NCBI RefSeq assembly: GCF_046098205.1
Contig: NZ_JBJURJ010000012.1
Span: forward strand, 62,001-126,000
Reading direction: 5' to 3'
Source of the DNA: Paenibacillus_AR mesotrionivorans
GTDB lineage: Bacteria; Bacillota; Bacilli; Paenibacillales; NBRC-103111
DNA length: 64,000 nt
Shown: piece by piece, positions 30,035 through 39,044 of the stretch
Layout of the letters: the number at the start of each line of letters is the position of its first letter
Numbering within the stretch: position 1 is the stretch's first letter
Translations under genes and position numbers: made by a program
Notes under the pieces: generated by a model
The model's database searches: none
What the model saw: the letters and a program-made list of their open reading frames with translations, nothing else
What the model was told of the DNA's origin: nothing

Positions 30035-31114
30035 GTGGAAAACATCGGAAATTTACATTGGTCTACCTGGGTTTTGCTATTGTTTTGTCTCATTTGCGCC
30101 GGTTTGACGGCCAAATACTGGTCCTTGCCCAACCGCAAGGAGGCACGGGGCCTGAAGACGGCCGCATTGCTGGCCGGTTCACTGGCGGTATTGATGGGAG
30201 CGTTTAATTCCTCTGGAATGTGGGAGAGCCGGGATAAGAAAGAATCCATGAATCTGATCCAGATATATGGCATGACATATGACCGTTCCGGCAGCGGAAT
30301 TATGGTTGCCACCCATGAAGGCATCAAATGGTGGCGGGACAACCGGTGGCAGTCGGAAGGGGGAGACCGTCATGATTTTGTGGCCTTCGCCCCGTTTGAG
30401 GGAGGATTTTATGCCAGCGGGAAGCCCGGGCCGGGCTCCAAGCTGCCTAACCCTTTGGGTCTGGCCAAAAGCACGGATGCTGGGCAAAACGTGCAGCTTC
30501 TAGCCTTGGAGGGAAAGGTGGAATTCCACTATTTGGCCTCGACAGTGCGCTCTCCCGCTACTATCTACGGCTATCATGAAACCTACGGGGTTCAACCCCT
30601 GCGTCAGCCCGGCTTGTATCATACGACGGATGAGGGCGGCAGCTGGATGAGGTCATCCATGAAGGGATTTGAGGGTGAACCTACCGGATTGGCGGTGCAC
30701 CCAGAGCGGCCGGAGCTGGTGGCTATGGGGGCAAGAGACGGACTGTTTTTGTCCCAGGATAAGGGGAATACCTTTGAGAAGGTGCTGCCCGGTCTGGGAA
30801 TCTCATCCCTCTCCTTTGATAGGGACGGTATGATCACTGCAGGAACCTTCAAGGATAAGCCGGCTCTCTTGCAGCTGGATTCCACCGGCAAACAGACAGC
30901 GGAGATTCCTCTGCCCGAGCTGAAGGGGGATGCGGTGGCATTTTCCGCGCACAATCCTGTGAAGCCGGAGGAACGGGTAATCAGTACCTATGAGCATGAT
31001 TTGTATCTGACATCCGACGGAGGAGCGACCTGGTACCAACTGGCTGCAGGAGGCAAAACAAAGCCTGCTCCGGAACGGGTGCCTGTTGCCGGCCAGAAGC
31101 CGGAGGGGAAATAG
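30035..31114 (+). CDS. Membrane-anchored BNR/sortilin-like beta-propeller protein
   Basis: 359 residues from GTG 30035; the site AAGG lies only 2 bases upstream, so the start is uncertain. Two membrane helices at residues 9-26 (WVLLLFCLICAGL) and 42-58 (AALLAGSLAVLMGAF) lead to an extracytoplasmic part with Asp-box-like turns: KSTDAGQNVQLL, YHTTDEGGSWMRSS, LSQDKGNTFEKV and LTSDGGATWYQL. These are typical of sialidase-like propellers annotated as F510_1955-type glycosyl hydrolase in Bacillus, for which an activity is not established. It sits 34 bases before moeA, possibly by chance. Confidence 0.75.
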   Translation: MENIGNLHWSTWVLLLFCLICAGLTAKYWSLPNRKEARGLKTAALLAGSLAVLMGAFNSSGMWESRDKKESMNLIQIYGMTYDRSGSGIMVATHEGIKWWRDNRWQSEGGDRHDFVAFAPFEGGFYASGKPGPGSKLPNPLGLAKSTDAGQNVQLLALEGKVEFHYLASTVRSPATIYGYHETYGVQPLRQPGLYHTTDEGGSWMRSSMKGFEGEPTGLAVHPERPELVAMGARDGLFLSQDKGNTFEKVLPGLGISSLSFDRDGMITAGTFKDKPALLQLDSTGKQTAEIPLPELKGDAVAFSAHNPVKPEERVISTYEHDLYLTSDGGATWYQLAAGGKTKPAPERVPVAGQKPEGK

Positions 31115-31148
31115 CATAATATGAAGCCAGAGGTAAGGGGGAAGCTGC

Positions 31149-32405
31149 ATGAAATTCCAGCGGACAGCTTTACAGGTTGAGGAAGCCGCGGCACGGATAT
31201 TGGAAAGGCTGCAGCCGGGACGGACGGAAACGGTTCCCTTGGCGGAGGCATGGAACCGCTATCTGGCGGAGCCCCTGGCTGCAGATCAGCCGGTGCCCCA
31301 TTTTCGGCGTTCGGGCATGGACGGATATGCTCTCCGGGCGGAGGAAACGGCGGGAGCGTCGGAGGATTCACCCGTTCGTCTGGCGGTTACGGGAATAATT
31401 CCTTGCGGCAGCATCTATGACCGGAGGCTTGAGCCCGGCCAAGCGGTCCGGATCATGACCGGGGCTGCGGTTCCCGATGGTGCGGATGCGGTGGTCAGGC
31501 TGGAGGATACCTTGCCGGAGGAGGAAGGGGAAGGCGGGGCGGTTTCCATTCTGCGGAGTGCGAAAACGGGTGCCAATATTTCCGAAATCGGGCTGGAAAT
31601 TGTTCAAGGGGAGAAGCTGCTGGAGCCGGGCAGACGGATCGGTCCCGGAGAAGCGGCTTTGCTGGCCATGTTCGGAGCGGCTCAGGTAAAGGTGTATGCC
31701 AGGCCGCGGGTTGCCGTGTTCGCCACGGGCTCGGAGCTGCTTGCCGTAGAGGAGCCGCTTGCACCGGGCAAAATCCGTAACAGCAACAGCTATATGCTGC
31801 TGGCGCAGCTAAGGGAGGCTGGCTGTGAGCCTGTTCTGGCCGGGGCGATTCCCGATGAGCTGGAGCTGGCCCGTCAAGCCGTCACCGCTGCTATGGACGA
31901 CTATGATATGGTAATTACCACCGGGGGTGTTTCGGTGGGGGATTACGATATCCTGTATGATCTGACCACGGGCTGGGACGGAGAGCTTCTATTTAATAAG
32001 CTCGCGATGCGTCCGGGCAGCCCAACCACCGCCAGTATCCGGCGCGGCAAGCTGCTGTTTGCCCTGTCAGGGAATCCGGCTGCCTGCTTTGTAGGTTTTG
32101 AGCTGCTGGTCCGGCCGGCGCTCCGGAAGCTTATGGGTGGAGTCGACGTGGGTTTAGGCGCTTTCCCCGCTCGGCTGAAGGCGGATAGGTTAAAAACCGA
32201 CGCCAAGTTTACCCGGTTCGTCCGCGGGGTCCGCACCGTGGGGCCGGAAGGGCAGCTATGGGCGGCGCCTGTGGGCGTGGATGCCTCCAGCATTACCGTA
32301 TCCCTGCGGGATGCCGACTGTCTGATCGTAGTGCCGCCGGGAGATGCCCCGCTGGTGCAAGAGACGCTGGTCCGTGTGATACCTCTTGGAGGAAGCCGCT
32401 TATGA
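31149..32405 (+). CDS. moeA: Molybdopterin molybdenumtransferase MoeA
   Basis: 418 residues. Features: the N-terminal AEAWNRYLAEPLAADQPVPHF, SGMDGYALRAEE, RIMTGAAVPDGADAVVRLED, then domain III with FATGSELL, GKIRNSNSYML and VITTGGVSVGDYD, followed by MRPGSP and SGNPAA. It inserts molybdenum into adenylylated molybdopterin. It overlaps mobB by four bases (ATGA), so the two form a translationally coupled pair. Other molybdenum cofactor genes are not in the window. Confidence 0.97.
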   Translation: MKFQRTALQVEEAAARILERLQPGRTETVPLAEAWNRYLAEPLAADQPVPHFRRSGMDGYALRAEETAGASEDSPVRLAVTGIIPCGSIYDRRLEPGQAVRIMTGAAVPDGADAVVRLEDTLPEEEGEGGAVSILRSAKTGANISEIGLEIVQGEKLLEPGRRIGPGEAALLAMFGAAQVKVYARPRVAVFATGSELLAVEEPLAPGKIRNSNSYMLLAQLREAGCEPVLAGAIPDELELARQAVTAAMDDYDMVITTGGVSVGDYDILYDLTTGWDGELLFNKLAMRPGSPTTASIRRGKLLFALSGNPAACFVGFELLVRPALRKLMGGVDVGLGAFPARLKADRLKTDAKFTRFVRGVRTVGPEGQLWAAPVGVDASSITVSLRDADCLIVVPPGDAPLVQETLVRVIPLGGSRL

Positions 32406-32920
32406 TGAAGCAGCAGCCCCTAGTGGTACAGGTGGTCGGCTACAAAAATTCCGGCAAAACCACTCTCGTTTGCCGGCTTGTGGAGCGGTTGGCCGCCCGG
32501 GGAATTATAGTCGGGACGGTCAAGCATGACGCCCACCGGTTCGAAATGGATGTTGAGGGCAAGGATACCTGGCGCCACCGGGAGGCTGGAGCCAGGGTGG
32601 TAGCTATTTCCTCCGAGGCTATGGGCAGAACCTGCTATCTGGAGGAACGTTATACGCCACTAGCGGAGATGCTGGAGCGGATGCGGGACATGGATGTGGT
32701 GCTGGTGGAGGGTTTCAAAACGGAAGGCTACCCCAAGCTGGCGATGATCCGCCAGGAGGAGCAGCTGGAGCTGCTGAGCAGGCTGGAGTCTCTTCTTGGA
32801 GTAGCCAGCTGGCTGCCTGGGGAGACGGTCCGGGGAGCTGCCGGAGAGGGTGTGCCGGTTTTGGACAAGGATGACGCCGAGGGGCTGGAGGCGCTGGTCC
32901 TGAAGCTGCTGGCCCGGTAG
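32402..32920 (+). CDS. mobB: Molybdopterin-guanine dinucleotide biosynthesis protein MobB
   Basis: 172 residues starting at the ATG that overlaps the moeA stop. Walker A VVGYKNSGKTTLVCRLVERL (about 12-31), then VGTVKHDAHRFEMDVEGKDT and DVVLVEGFKTEGYPKLAMIR are diagnostic for MobB, a GTP-binding partner of MobA in forming the dinucleotide cofactor. Residues HREAGARVV agree. Last gene of the unit; no clear terminator follows directly. Confidence 0.95.
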   Translation: MMKQQPLVVQVVGYKNSGKTTLVCRLVERLAARGIIVGTVKHDAHRFEMDVEGKDTWRHREAGARVVAISSEAMGRTCYLEERYTPLAEMLERMRDMDVVLVEGFKTEGYPKLAMIRQEEQLELLSRLESLLGVASWLPGETVRGAAGEGVPVLDKDDAEGLEALVLKLLAR

Positions 32921-33054
32921 AGTATGGGCTGAGGTGCCGGATTCGAGGCTCAATCCGTCGTCTAACTGGGGCAGAGGGCGGCTGTTACTGTTGTCTGAAG
33001 GCGGCCGCTAACCCATTGTTAGGGTGGGATGACCTTTTGGCCGCCGGGAGGTTT

Positions 33055-33243
33055 AGCGGAAAGACCATTCCGCTATTGCTTGGGAGGGCTTCCGGCTGGA
33101 TGGGATAGCGGAAGCCTTTTTCCGTTATCCGCTGGTTTTATCCCTAGCGGAGGCACGAATTGCTGCGATAACGGAAAACCTCTTCCATTTTCCCGCCGGA
33201 ATTTTTCCTTTCCCGGAAAATAGCGGAAACCGGCTTCCGGTAT
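33055..33243. repeat. Cluster of four ATAGCGGAA-N6-TTCCGYTAT palindromes
   Basis: Imperfect inverted repeats with 6-base centres at 33055-33074, 33105-33128, 33168-33186 (right arm eroded) and 33220-33243. The arms are (AT)AGCGGAA and TTCCGCT(AT), the centres differ. The remainder of 32921-33320 shows no gene. Confidence 0.7.
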
Positions 33244-33320
33244 GCCCGAGCAAGACCTCCGGGGTATAGAAAATGGGGGTTGCATTTCGGTACAAGCCGT
33301 GATATTATTACAAACGTTGC

Positions 33321-33392
33321 AGATCCGTAGCTCAATGGCAGAGCAACCGACTCTTAATCGGTAGGTTGTGGGTTCGACCCCCACCGGGTCTA
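33321..33392 (+). tRNA. tRNA-Lys (anticodon CTT)
   Basis: 72 bases folding as a cloverleaf. The acceptor AGATCCG pairs with CGGGTCT with one G-U, followed by discriminator A. D-stem GCTC/GAGC, anticodon stem ACCGA/TCGGT with loop CTCTTAA (CTT reads AAG), T-stem GTGGG/CCCAC with TTCGACC. The terminal CCA is not encoded. A solitary tRNA gene with its own terminator. Confidence 0.95.
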
Positions 33393-33404
33393 TATAAGCA
33401 AGGG

Positions 33405-33431
33405 AGAGCGCCCACGCGGCGCTCTTTTTTT
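33405..33431 (+). terminator. Terminator of the tRNA gene
   Basis: GAGCGCC and GGCGCTC around a short loop, followed by seven T. Confidence 0.88.
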
Positions 33432-33481
33432 ATGCCCGGTTTCTGCCCACCCGTATCCCGTAAGGGGGCGGGTGGCGCGCC

Positions 33482-33518
33482 AAAAACCCGCGGGCCGTTA
33501 TGGCTTCCGCGGGTTTTT
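33482..33518. terminator. Second, symmetric terminator-like hairpin
   Basis: AAAACCCGCGG (33483-33493) and CCGCGGGTTTTT (33506-33517), active in either direction by sequence. It may also stop transcription leaving the ABC importer operon on the minus strand. Confidence 0.75.
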
Positions 33519-33558
33519 GTTGTTCAGTATTAGGTTAGGCAACCGTTCAGGGACGAAA

Positions 33559-33737
33559 CGGACTGAGAATCCGTTATTCTACTGAAAAACACACTTTTGG
33601 TGATTTCGTGGACTGAGGATACGTTATTTGCTCCCATGGTTGGTGAAACCTGCGGTTTGGCGTCACATAGCGGATTCTGTGTCCCTCAGTAGCGCCAAAT
33701 CGGTCATTTTAGCTAAATAGAGGAACGTGGGTCCGCT
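33559..33737. repeat. CGGAC...CCGTTATTT intergenic repeat cluster B
   Basis: Plus-strand copies at 33559-33579 (CGGACTGAGAATCCGTTATT) and 33608-33630 (TGGACTGAGGATACGTTATT), minus-strand copies at 33664-33684 and, more degenerate, 33715-33737. Same family as 8919-9046. The remainder of 33393-33916 contains only the two hairpins and no gene. Confidence 0.65.
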
Positions 33738-33916
33738 AGCGGGGAGGGGCTGCCGGCAAGCCTGGGTTTAGAGCCCAACAGGCTCAGTAAACCGAGGTGT
33801 GGACTCAAAAAGGCCGCGACTGCAGGGGAAGAAACGAGCCGGTCTGCATCAATTAGCTAGGAAAAGCGCCGCTCTGCATCAGTTTGCTAGGGGAGCGCCT
33901 GGGTGCAAGCAAAGCT

Positions 33917-34642
33917 CTAATTAGTATCCATGCGACCAGATTGCGTCAGCAAAGCCCGGAAGCGCTGTAGGGCTGCGCCTTCCTCCTCGCCTGTAATTTC
34001 CCGGAGGAAAGCATCCACATCCAGCTCCTTCGCCACCGACAGCGGCGGGCCTTCCACCATATACACCCGGTCCGCAAGACAATAGGCCTCCTCGGGGTCA
34101 TGAGTGACAAATAGGACCGTCTGCCCCTTACGGCGGCATTCCTCCCGCACCAATCCCATCAGCTCCTGCTTCAGCGCATAGTCCAGCCCCTTGAAGGGTT
34201 CGTCCAGGAAAAGCAGCTCCGCCTGACAGACCAGCGCCCGGGCAATGGCTACCCGCCGCTGCATGCCTCCACTCAGTTGGCTCGGCAATGCGCCAAGAAA
34301 ATCACCCAACCCCACCCGTTCTCCCCAGAGCTCCGCCTCCGCAAGGGCAGCACTCCGGCCCATCCGGCTCTCCACCGAATACGCTATGTTGTCCCGGACC
34401 GTCAGCCATGGCAGCAGCCGGTCCTCCTGAAACACCGCAGCAACGCTAAGCTCATCCTGCGGCATCCGGATGCTGCCCGCATCGGGGGCAGTCAGACCGG
34501 CCAGTATCCGCAGGAAGGTGGTTTTGCCGCAGCCGGAGGGGCCGAACAGGCAATGAACCCGCCCTTGCTCCAGCTCCAGGGAGAAGTCTTCCATTACCTT
34601 CAACCCGGCATACCTCTTATGAAGACGCTCCACACTAAGCAT
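33917..34642 (-). CDS. ABC transporter ATP-binding protein, nitrate/sulfonate/taurine type
   Basis: 241 residues. Walker A is FGPSGCGKTTFLRILAGL (about 34-51), the Q-loop VFQEDRLLPWLTVRDNI is typical of the SsuB/TauB branch, the signature is LSGGMQRRVAIARAL and Walker B LLFLDEPFKGLD, with switch His in FVTHDPEEA. It energises import through the permease encoded just upstream, with which it overlaps by 8 bases. Third gene of a minus-strand operon: binding protein, permease, ATPase. Confidence 0.95.
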   Translation of the reverse strand: MLSVERLHKRYAGLKVMEDFSLELEQGRVHCLFGPSGCGKTTFLRILAGLTAPDAGSIRMPQDELSVAAVFQEDRLLPWLTVRDNIAYSVESRMGRSAALAEAELWGERVGLGDFLGALPSQLSGGMQRRVAIARALVCQAELLFLDEPFKGLDYALKQELMGLVREECRRKGQTVLFVTHDPEEAYCLADRVYMVEGPPLSVAKELDVDAFLREITGEEEGAALQRFRALLTQSGRMDTN

Positions 34643-35459
34643 CCGGTCTAACCACCTCCCTATTACCGGCGGGCAGCCGGCGGATCAGCAGGGTGAATAG
34701 CCGTTCAAACCCCATGCTGAGCACAATGACCACCACCGTCCAGGCAAACAGCTCCGCCGAATCCAAATAAGCCTTGGCTTCATACATATGGCTGCCGATG
34801 GATCTGGCCGGATGGCTCAACACCTCCGCAGCGACACCAACCTTCCAGCCGTAACCCAGCGCATTGAGACAGGCGGGCGTAAAGTAGGGCAGCAGAGACG
34901 GAACGTACAGCCGCCGGATGCGCACCCAAAGCCGGACGCGGAAAACCCGCGACATCTCCAGCAGCTGCCCGTCCACATTGCGGATGCCCTCCACCATAGG
35001 GGTCCACACAATGGGAAAGCACATCAGAAAGCAGATAAATACCGGCACCTGGCCGGAGGAAAACCAGAACAGTGCGATCATGATAAAGGACATCACCGGA
35101 GTCGCTTTTATAGCCGTAACCACCGGACTGATGAGTGCATGCACCAGGCGGCTGAGTCCCGATGCCACACCCAGCAGGACAGCCAGGGCCAAAGCCAGGA
35201 TAAACCCCTCCGCTACACGCAGCACGGACCACAGTGTATCCACCCAGAAGGTCTTCAGCCGGATCAGCCCGGCTAACCGATGCAGAACAGTAAGTGGTGC
35301 AGGCAGGTACAGCTCCCGGTTCACCGCCAGATAAGCCAGCTGCCAGACCAGCAGCCAAAAAACCAGCACGGCGGCTTTTTTAAGAAACCCCATCCGGATT
35401 AGGCCTGCACCGCGTCTCCCGTCAGCCGGTGCTTTATTTGGAGTAATAGAAGCCTTCAT
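34635..35459 (-). CDS. ABC transporter permease, SsuC/TauC type
   Basis: 274 residues from the ATG at 35459, which has AGGAGG about 11 bases upstream and overlaps the binding-protein gene by 26 bases. Six membrane segments and the permease EAA-like loop (VFRVRLWVRIRRLYVPSLLPYFTPACLNALGYGWK, given by its key part LYVPSLLPYFTPA) that docks on the ATPase. An in-frame ATG 66 bases downstream would also keep all membrane helices. Confidence 0.93.
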   Translation of the reverse strand: MKASITPNKAPADGRRGAGLIRMGFLKKAAVLVFWLLVWQLAYLAVNRELYLPAPLTVLHRLAGLIRLKTFWVDTLWSVLRVAEGFILALALAVLLGVASGLSRLVHALISPVVTAIKATPVMSFIMIALFWFSSGQVPVFICFLMCFPIVWTPMVEGIRNVDGQLLEMSRVFRVRLWVRIRRLYVPSLLPYFTPACLNALGYGWKVGVAAEVLSHPARSIGSHMYEAKAYLDSAELFAWTVVVIVLSMGFERLFTLLIRRLPAGNREVVRPDA

Positions 35460-36519
35460 CCGCCAGCTTGCCTCCTACGGACTTGGGCTCAAAGTCAAAC
35501 AGCACCTTGTAGAACTGGTTCAGCATCGGTTTGGCTTCCTGAGCTTCGATGTAGGTAATGTTGGAGAAGGGAATGGCCTTCAACGCCACAGCCGCACTGG
35601 GCAAAATGGCATATTTGGCGATCAGCTCGGAAGCTTTAGCGCTGTCCTTATTGACGAATTCTGCAGAGGTCTTGTACTCGGCCAGGAAGGCCTTCACTGC
35701 ATCCGGCTGGGCGGCAACGGTTTTTTTCTGAACAACAAGACTGCCCATGGCCAATTGGCTGCCAGCACCTGCGGCTTTTGCCCATTCCTTGGTCACGTCC
35801 AGGGCGATTCGCAGCTCCGGGTTCTTCAGCATGGCAGTGGTCACATGCGGCTGTGGAAGCAGGGCGATGGGAGCGTCCCCGGAAGCGGCAGCTGCCGCCA
35901 GCTCGGTCTGCTGAAGCTTGTAATCCAGGGTGACATCATTCTCGGGATCAAGCCCGTTCTGCTTCAATATGTAGCGGAAAGCAAAATCCGGAGTAGCCCC
36001 TTTGCCGCTGGTATATACGGTTTTGCCTTTCAAGTCGGCAATGGAGGTGATGGTGTTCCCTTTTTCCAGCACGTACAGGACCCCTAACGTATTAACAGCG
36101 GCCAACTGGATGGCGCCTCCCGTTTTGTTATAGAGGGTCAGGGCCAGATTGGTGGGAATCGCGGCGGCATCCAGCTCACCGTTAATGATCTTGGCAGTCA
36201 TATCATCCGGGCTGTCCAGCAGTGTAAACTCATAGTCTGCTGACGCTGCGCCAAGCGCATCCTGCTCCATCAGCTGGGCCATGCCCATGCCTGTTGGCCC
36301 CTTCAGGGCACCGACCTTCAGCTTGGCCTTTGCGGCAGGTGCGGTGCTTGGTTTGGCAGTAGACGCCGTGGATGAAGAAGCCGCTGCGGGTACGGTCGCT
36401 GGAGCAGTAGAAGCCACGGATGAAGCGGAGCCGTTATCCCCGCCGCCGCATCCGGCCAGATTCAAAATCAGGAACGTGCCCAATAAGGCGGATAATGCCT
36501 GTTTGCAAATACGGTTCAT
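35434..36519 (-). CDS. ABC transporter substrate-binding lipoprotein (NMT1/SsuA-like)
   Basis: 361 residues. Lipobox ILNLAGC with Cys24 as the lipidated residue, then an Ala/Ser/Thr/Pro-rich tether (to about residue 65). The binding domain starts LKVGALKGPTGMGMAQLMEQ and has NGELDAAAIPTNLALTLYNK and DLKGKTVYTSGKGATPDFAF. This is the type II periplasmic-binding fold of nitrate, sulfonate and thiamine-precursor importers. The ligand is not readable from sequence. First gene of the three-gene operon. Confidence 0.92.
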   Translation of the reverse strand: MNRICKQALSALLGTFLILNLAGCGGGDNGSASSVASTAPATVPAAASSSTASTAKPSTAPAAKAKLKVGALKGPTGMGMAQLMEQDALGAASADYEFTLLDSPDDMTAKIINGELDAAAIPTNLALTLYNKTGGAIQLAAVNTLGVLYVLEKGNTITSIADLKGKTVYTSGKGATPDFAFRYILKQNGLDPENDVTLDYKLQQTELAAAAASGDAPIALLPQPHVTTAMLKNPELRIALDVTKEWAKAAGAGSQLAMGSLVVQKKTVAAQPDAVKAFLAEYKTSAEFVNKDSAKASELIAKYAILPSAAVALKAIPFSNITYIEAQEAKPMLNQFYKVLFDFEPKSVGGKLADEGFYYSK

Positions 36520-36728
36520 GTTGTTCCCCCCAAAAGTAGATGGTTACTACATATGGCTACCCATAGTGAAGGTCTCCATAGGCTGCCATTTCAGTGAAAA
36601 TCAGTCTCATTGTATGGCCCGGTTTTGGGAGATGTCAAGGACTTATGTAAGCCGTTTCAATGGGATGCGGCAAAGTTCGGTTTTTATCCACACTTTCGAA
36701 TTGTTTCACTGGACTGCGAGATTAAATT

Positions 36729-36980
36729 TCTATCGAAAAAAATAAAATACTTACTCAATTTGAAATCGGATCACTAAGGATCTCCCTATACTCCCAAGGA
36801 GCGGCAGAATCCGATATGGAGTTTAATTTCAGTCAGCATAACGGAACCGGGAAAATGTCAATTGGGTTCAATTTTGAAGATATTGATCATGAAGTAATAA
36901 AGCTGAAAGAATTAGGTGTTGAAATTGTAGCCGGTCCGAAGACATATTCATGGGGAGCATTTAATGGTGAAAAGAATGAA
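36729..36980 (+). pseudogene. Remnant of a VOC (glyoxalase/bleomycin-resistance) family gene
   Basis: An open frame without proper start encodes QFEIGSLRISLYSQGAAESD, then KMSIGFNFEDIDHEVIKLKE and VEIVAGPKTYSWGAF, which follow the second half of a VOC-family domain (GFNVEDID...L...GVE...GP...WG). The expected C-terminal end (metal-binding DPDGN stretch) is missing: the frame runs into the hairpin at 36979. No start codon with a ribosome-binding site is present, so both ends are lost. It lies at the boundary of the glycan locus. Confidence 0.6.
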
Positions 36981-37025
36981 AGCCCAAAGCGCCGGAACCG
37001 TCATCGTTCCTGACTTTGGGCTTTT
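36979..37025. terminator. Bidirectional terminator at the glycan-locus edge
   Basis: AAAGCCCAAAG (36979-36989) and CTTTGGGCTTTT (37014-37025). It ends the minus-strand permease operon. Confidence 0.85.
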
Positions 37026-37045
37026 ATAAAATTTCGGGAGTTGGC

Positions 37046-37924
37046 TTATTCCTTAACGGCTCCCAGCACCATGCCTTTGACGAAATAACGCTGCAGGAAC
37101 GGGTACACGGCCAGGATGGGCAGCATGGCGATGAAGATTTGGGCGGCCTTGAGGCTCCGGTTGGAGAGCTGCTGCAGGTCCTCGTAGCTGATACCCGCCT
37201 TGCTTAGGTCCAGCGCCACAACAATGGTCTGCAGGAGGGTGGCCAACGGCCATTGCTCCGGCGAACGCATGTACAGCATGCCGTCGAACCAGTTGTTCCA
37301 GTGGCCCACCATGGAAAACAGCGAGATGGTGGCGATGGCCGGCATGGAGATGGGCAGGTACACGGAGCCCAATATCCGGAAGGAGGAAGCCCCGTCCACA
37401 ATGGCCGCTTCATCCAGCTCCTTCGGGATGGTCCTAAAGAAGTTCATCATGAGAATCACATTCCAGACACTCAGCAGATGGGGCAAAATGTAAACCCAGA
37501 AGGAGCCGATGAGATGGATTTTCTGGATCAGAAGGTAGCTGGGAATCAGGCCGGCATGGAAGATCATGATGATCAGGAAAAACCATACATAACGGTTGCG
37601 GGGAGCAAACTCCCTGCTGTTGCGGGACAGGGGGAAAGCCGTCAGGATGGTGACCATCATGGCCATCCCTGTGCCGATCAAGGCGCGGAGAACGGAAATG
37701 CGGATAGCGCTGACAAAGTTTCCGTTCTTCAGGGTTTCGGTATAGCTGTCCAGATTGAAATCGATGGGGAAAAAGGTAACCAGATTGCCCTCGGCAGCGG
37801 ATTTGCCGCTGAGGGAAACGGCGAAGATATGGAGAATCGGCAGGACACACAGCACCGATACCAGCAGCAGGAGAAAAATATTGAAGCCGTAAAAAATCTT
37901 ATAGGTTGAATTTTTGTGGTACAT
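37046..37924 (-). CDS. Carbohydrate ABC transporter permease, LplC/YtcP type
   Basis: 292 residues, six membrane segments (first: IFYGFNIFLLLLVSVLCVLPI). Segments typical of the LplC branch: FFPIDFNLDSYTETLKNGNF, AGLIPSYLLIQKIHLIGSFW, IVDGASSFRILGSVYLPISMP (the ATPase-contact loop) and the end YPFLQRYFVKGMVLGAVKE. It forms a heterodimer with the permease encoded upstream. There is no ATPase gene here; such importers generally use a shared MsmX-type ATPase. The cognate binding protein is probably SBP1 (42514), encoded beyond the divergent regulator genes. Confidence 0.94.
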   Translation of the reverse strand: MYHKNSTYKIFYGFNIFLLLLVSVLCVLPILHIFAVSLSGKSAAEGNLVTFFPIDFNLDSYTETLKNGNFVSAIRISVLRALIGTGMAMMVTILTAFPLSRNSREFAPRNRYVWFFLIIMIFHAGLIPSYLLIQKIHLIGSFWVYILPHLLSVWNVILMMNFFRTIPKELDEAAIVDGASSFRILGSVYLPISMPAIATISLFSMVGHWNNWFDGMLYMRSPEQWPLATLLQTIVVALDLSKAGISYEDLQQLSNRSLKAAQIFIAMLPILAVYPFLQRYFVKGMVLGAVKE

Positions 37925-37954
37925 GGTTGCCTGCCTCCTTGTTTTGTCGTCCCG

Positions 37955-38839
37955 TCAGAATACCCGGTAATCCGTCCACTTGTAGGCGCAGTAATAGCCG
38001 CCGCTGATGAGGATAAAACCCACCACGGATTTGAACAGGCCCACCGCCGCCGCCAGACTGTACTGGCCGCCCTGGAAGTTGCGGAAAACATAGGTATCGA
38101 TGATATCCCCCTGCTGGAGCACCAGCGGATTGATCAGGTTATAAATCTGGTCGAAGTTGGCATTGAGGATGTTGCCCAGGGATAAGGTGAACACCACGCT
38201 CATAATAGGCAGCAGGGACGGCAGGGTAATGTGGAGGGTTTGCTTCCAGCGCCCCGCGCCGTCGATTTCCGAGGCTTCGTACAGGTCGGGGTTGATGCCT
38301 GCCAAGGCTGCCAGGAAGACGATAGCCGAGAAACCGAACTCCTTCCACTGGTCGCTGACAATCACCGTCACCCGGAACCAGAAGCCGTCTCCCAGGAACA
38401 GGATGGGCTCCAGCCGGAAGAAGATCAGCGCCTGGTTCAGCAGCCCGTCCAGGGAGAGCAGATCCAGGAGAATGCCGCCCAGAATGACCCAGGACATAAA
38501 GTGGGGCAAATACACCATGGTCTGGATGGAGCGCTTCAGCTTCATAGCCCGGACCTCGTTCAAGAGCAGGGCGAAGGTGACCGGGACCGTCAGGCCGAAG
38601 AAGATTTTGAGCACGGAGATGGACAGGGTGTTCCAGATGACCTGGACCGAATCCTTCATGGTGAAGATCAGCTTAAAGTTGTCCAAACCCACCCATTCCG
38701 AGCCCTGGATACCCAGCCAGGGTTTGAAGTTCTGGAAGGCCATCACTATGCCCGGCATCGGCGCGTAGCTGAAGATCAGGGCAGTCAGAACAGCAGGGAG
38801 CAGCATCAGGTGCAATCTCCAATTTTTATAATGACGCAT
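37955..38839 (-). CDS. Carbohydrate ABC transporter permease, LplB/YtcQ-partner type
   Basis: 294 residues from the ATG at 38839, with AAAGGAAA 7 bases upstream (an upstream in-frame ATG at 38902 is not supported). Motifs: LLPAVLTALIFSYAPMPGIVMAFQNF, MVYLPHFMSWVILGGI, LAALAGINPDLYEASEIDGAGRW (EAA loop, quoted in part) and FKSVVGFILISGGYYCAYKW. It is 30 bases upstream of the partner permease. The operon faces away from the kinase/regulator pair. Confidence 0.94.
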   Translation of the reverse strand: MRHYKNWRLHLMLLPAVLTALIFSYAPMPGIVMAFQNFKPWLGIQGSEWVGLDNFKLIFTMKDSVQVIWNTLSISVLKIFFGLTVPVTFALLLNEVRAMKLKRSIQTMVYLPHFMSWVILGGILLDLLSLDGLLNQALIFFRLEPILFLGDGFWFRVTVIVSDQWKEFGFSAIVFLAALAGINPDLYEASEIDGAGRWKQTLHITLPSLLPIMSVVFTLSLGNILNANFDQIYNLINPLVLQQGDIIDTYVFRNFQGGQYSLAAAVGLFKSVVGFILISGGYYCAYKWTDYRVF

Positions 38840-38977
38840 AATAATTTTCCTTTTTAAAACGTTTCCAACCCCGTATAATGGTGCAGTATCGGTTTTCCTC
38901 ATTCTGGCCCCTCCTTGTGGATTCCTCTGTAGTTCCCATTGTAAGGCGGGGCGGGAAACGGTGTATAGAACAAGGTT

Positions 38978-39002
38978 TTAAGATCGGTGTCACTATCTTA
39001 AG
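38978..39002. promoter_or_regulatory. Candidate AraC-type regulator site: CTTAA pair in the divergent region
   Basis: TTAAGAT (38978-38984) and ATCTTAA (38995-39001) form a dyad, and on the minus strand two CTTAA units lie 20 bases apart. The same ATCTTAA unit with 21-base spacing occurs at 42402-42427 and 59200-59225. Confidence 0.5.
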
Positions 39003-39044
39003 ACGCGGACGGCACGGTGTAACTTGGAGCGGGAGGGAAGCGGG

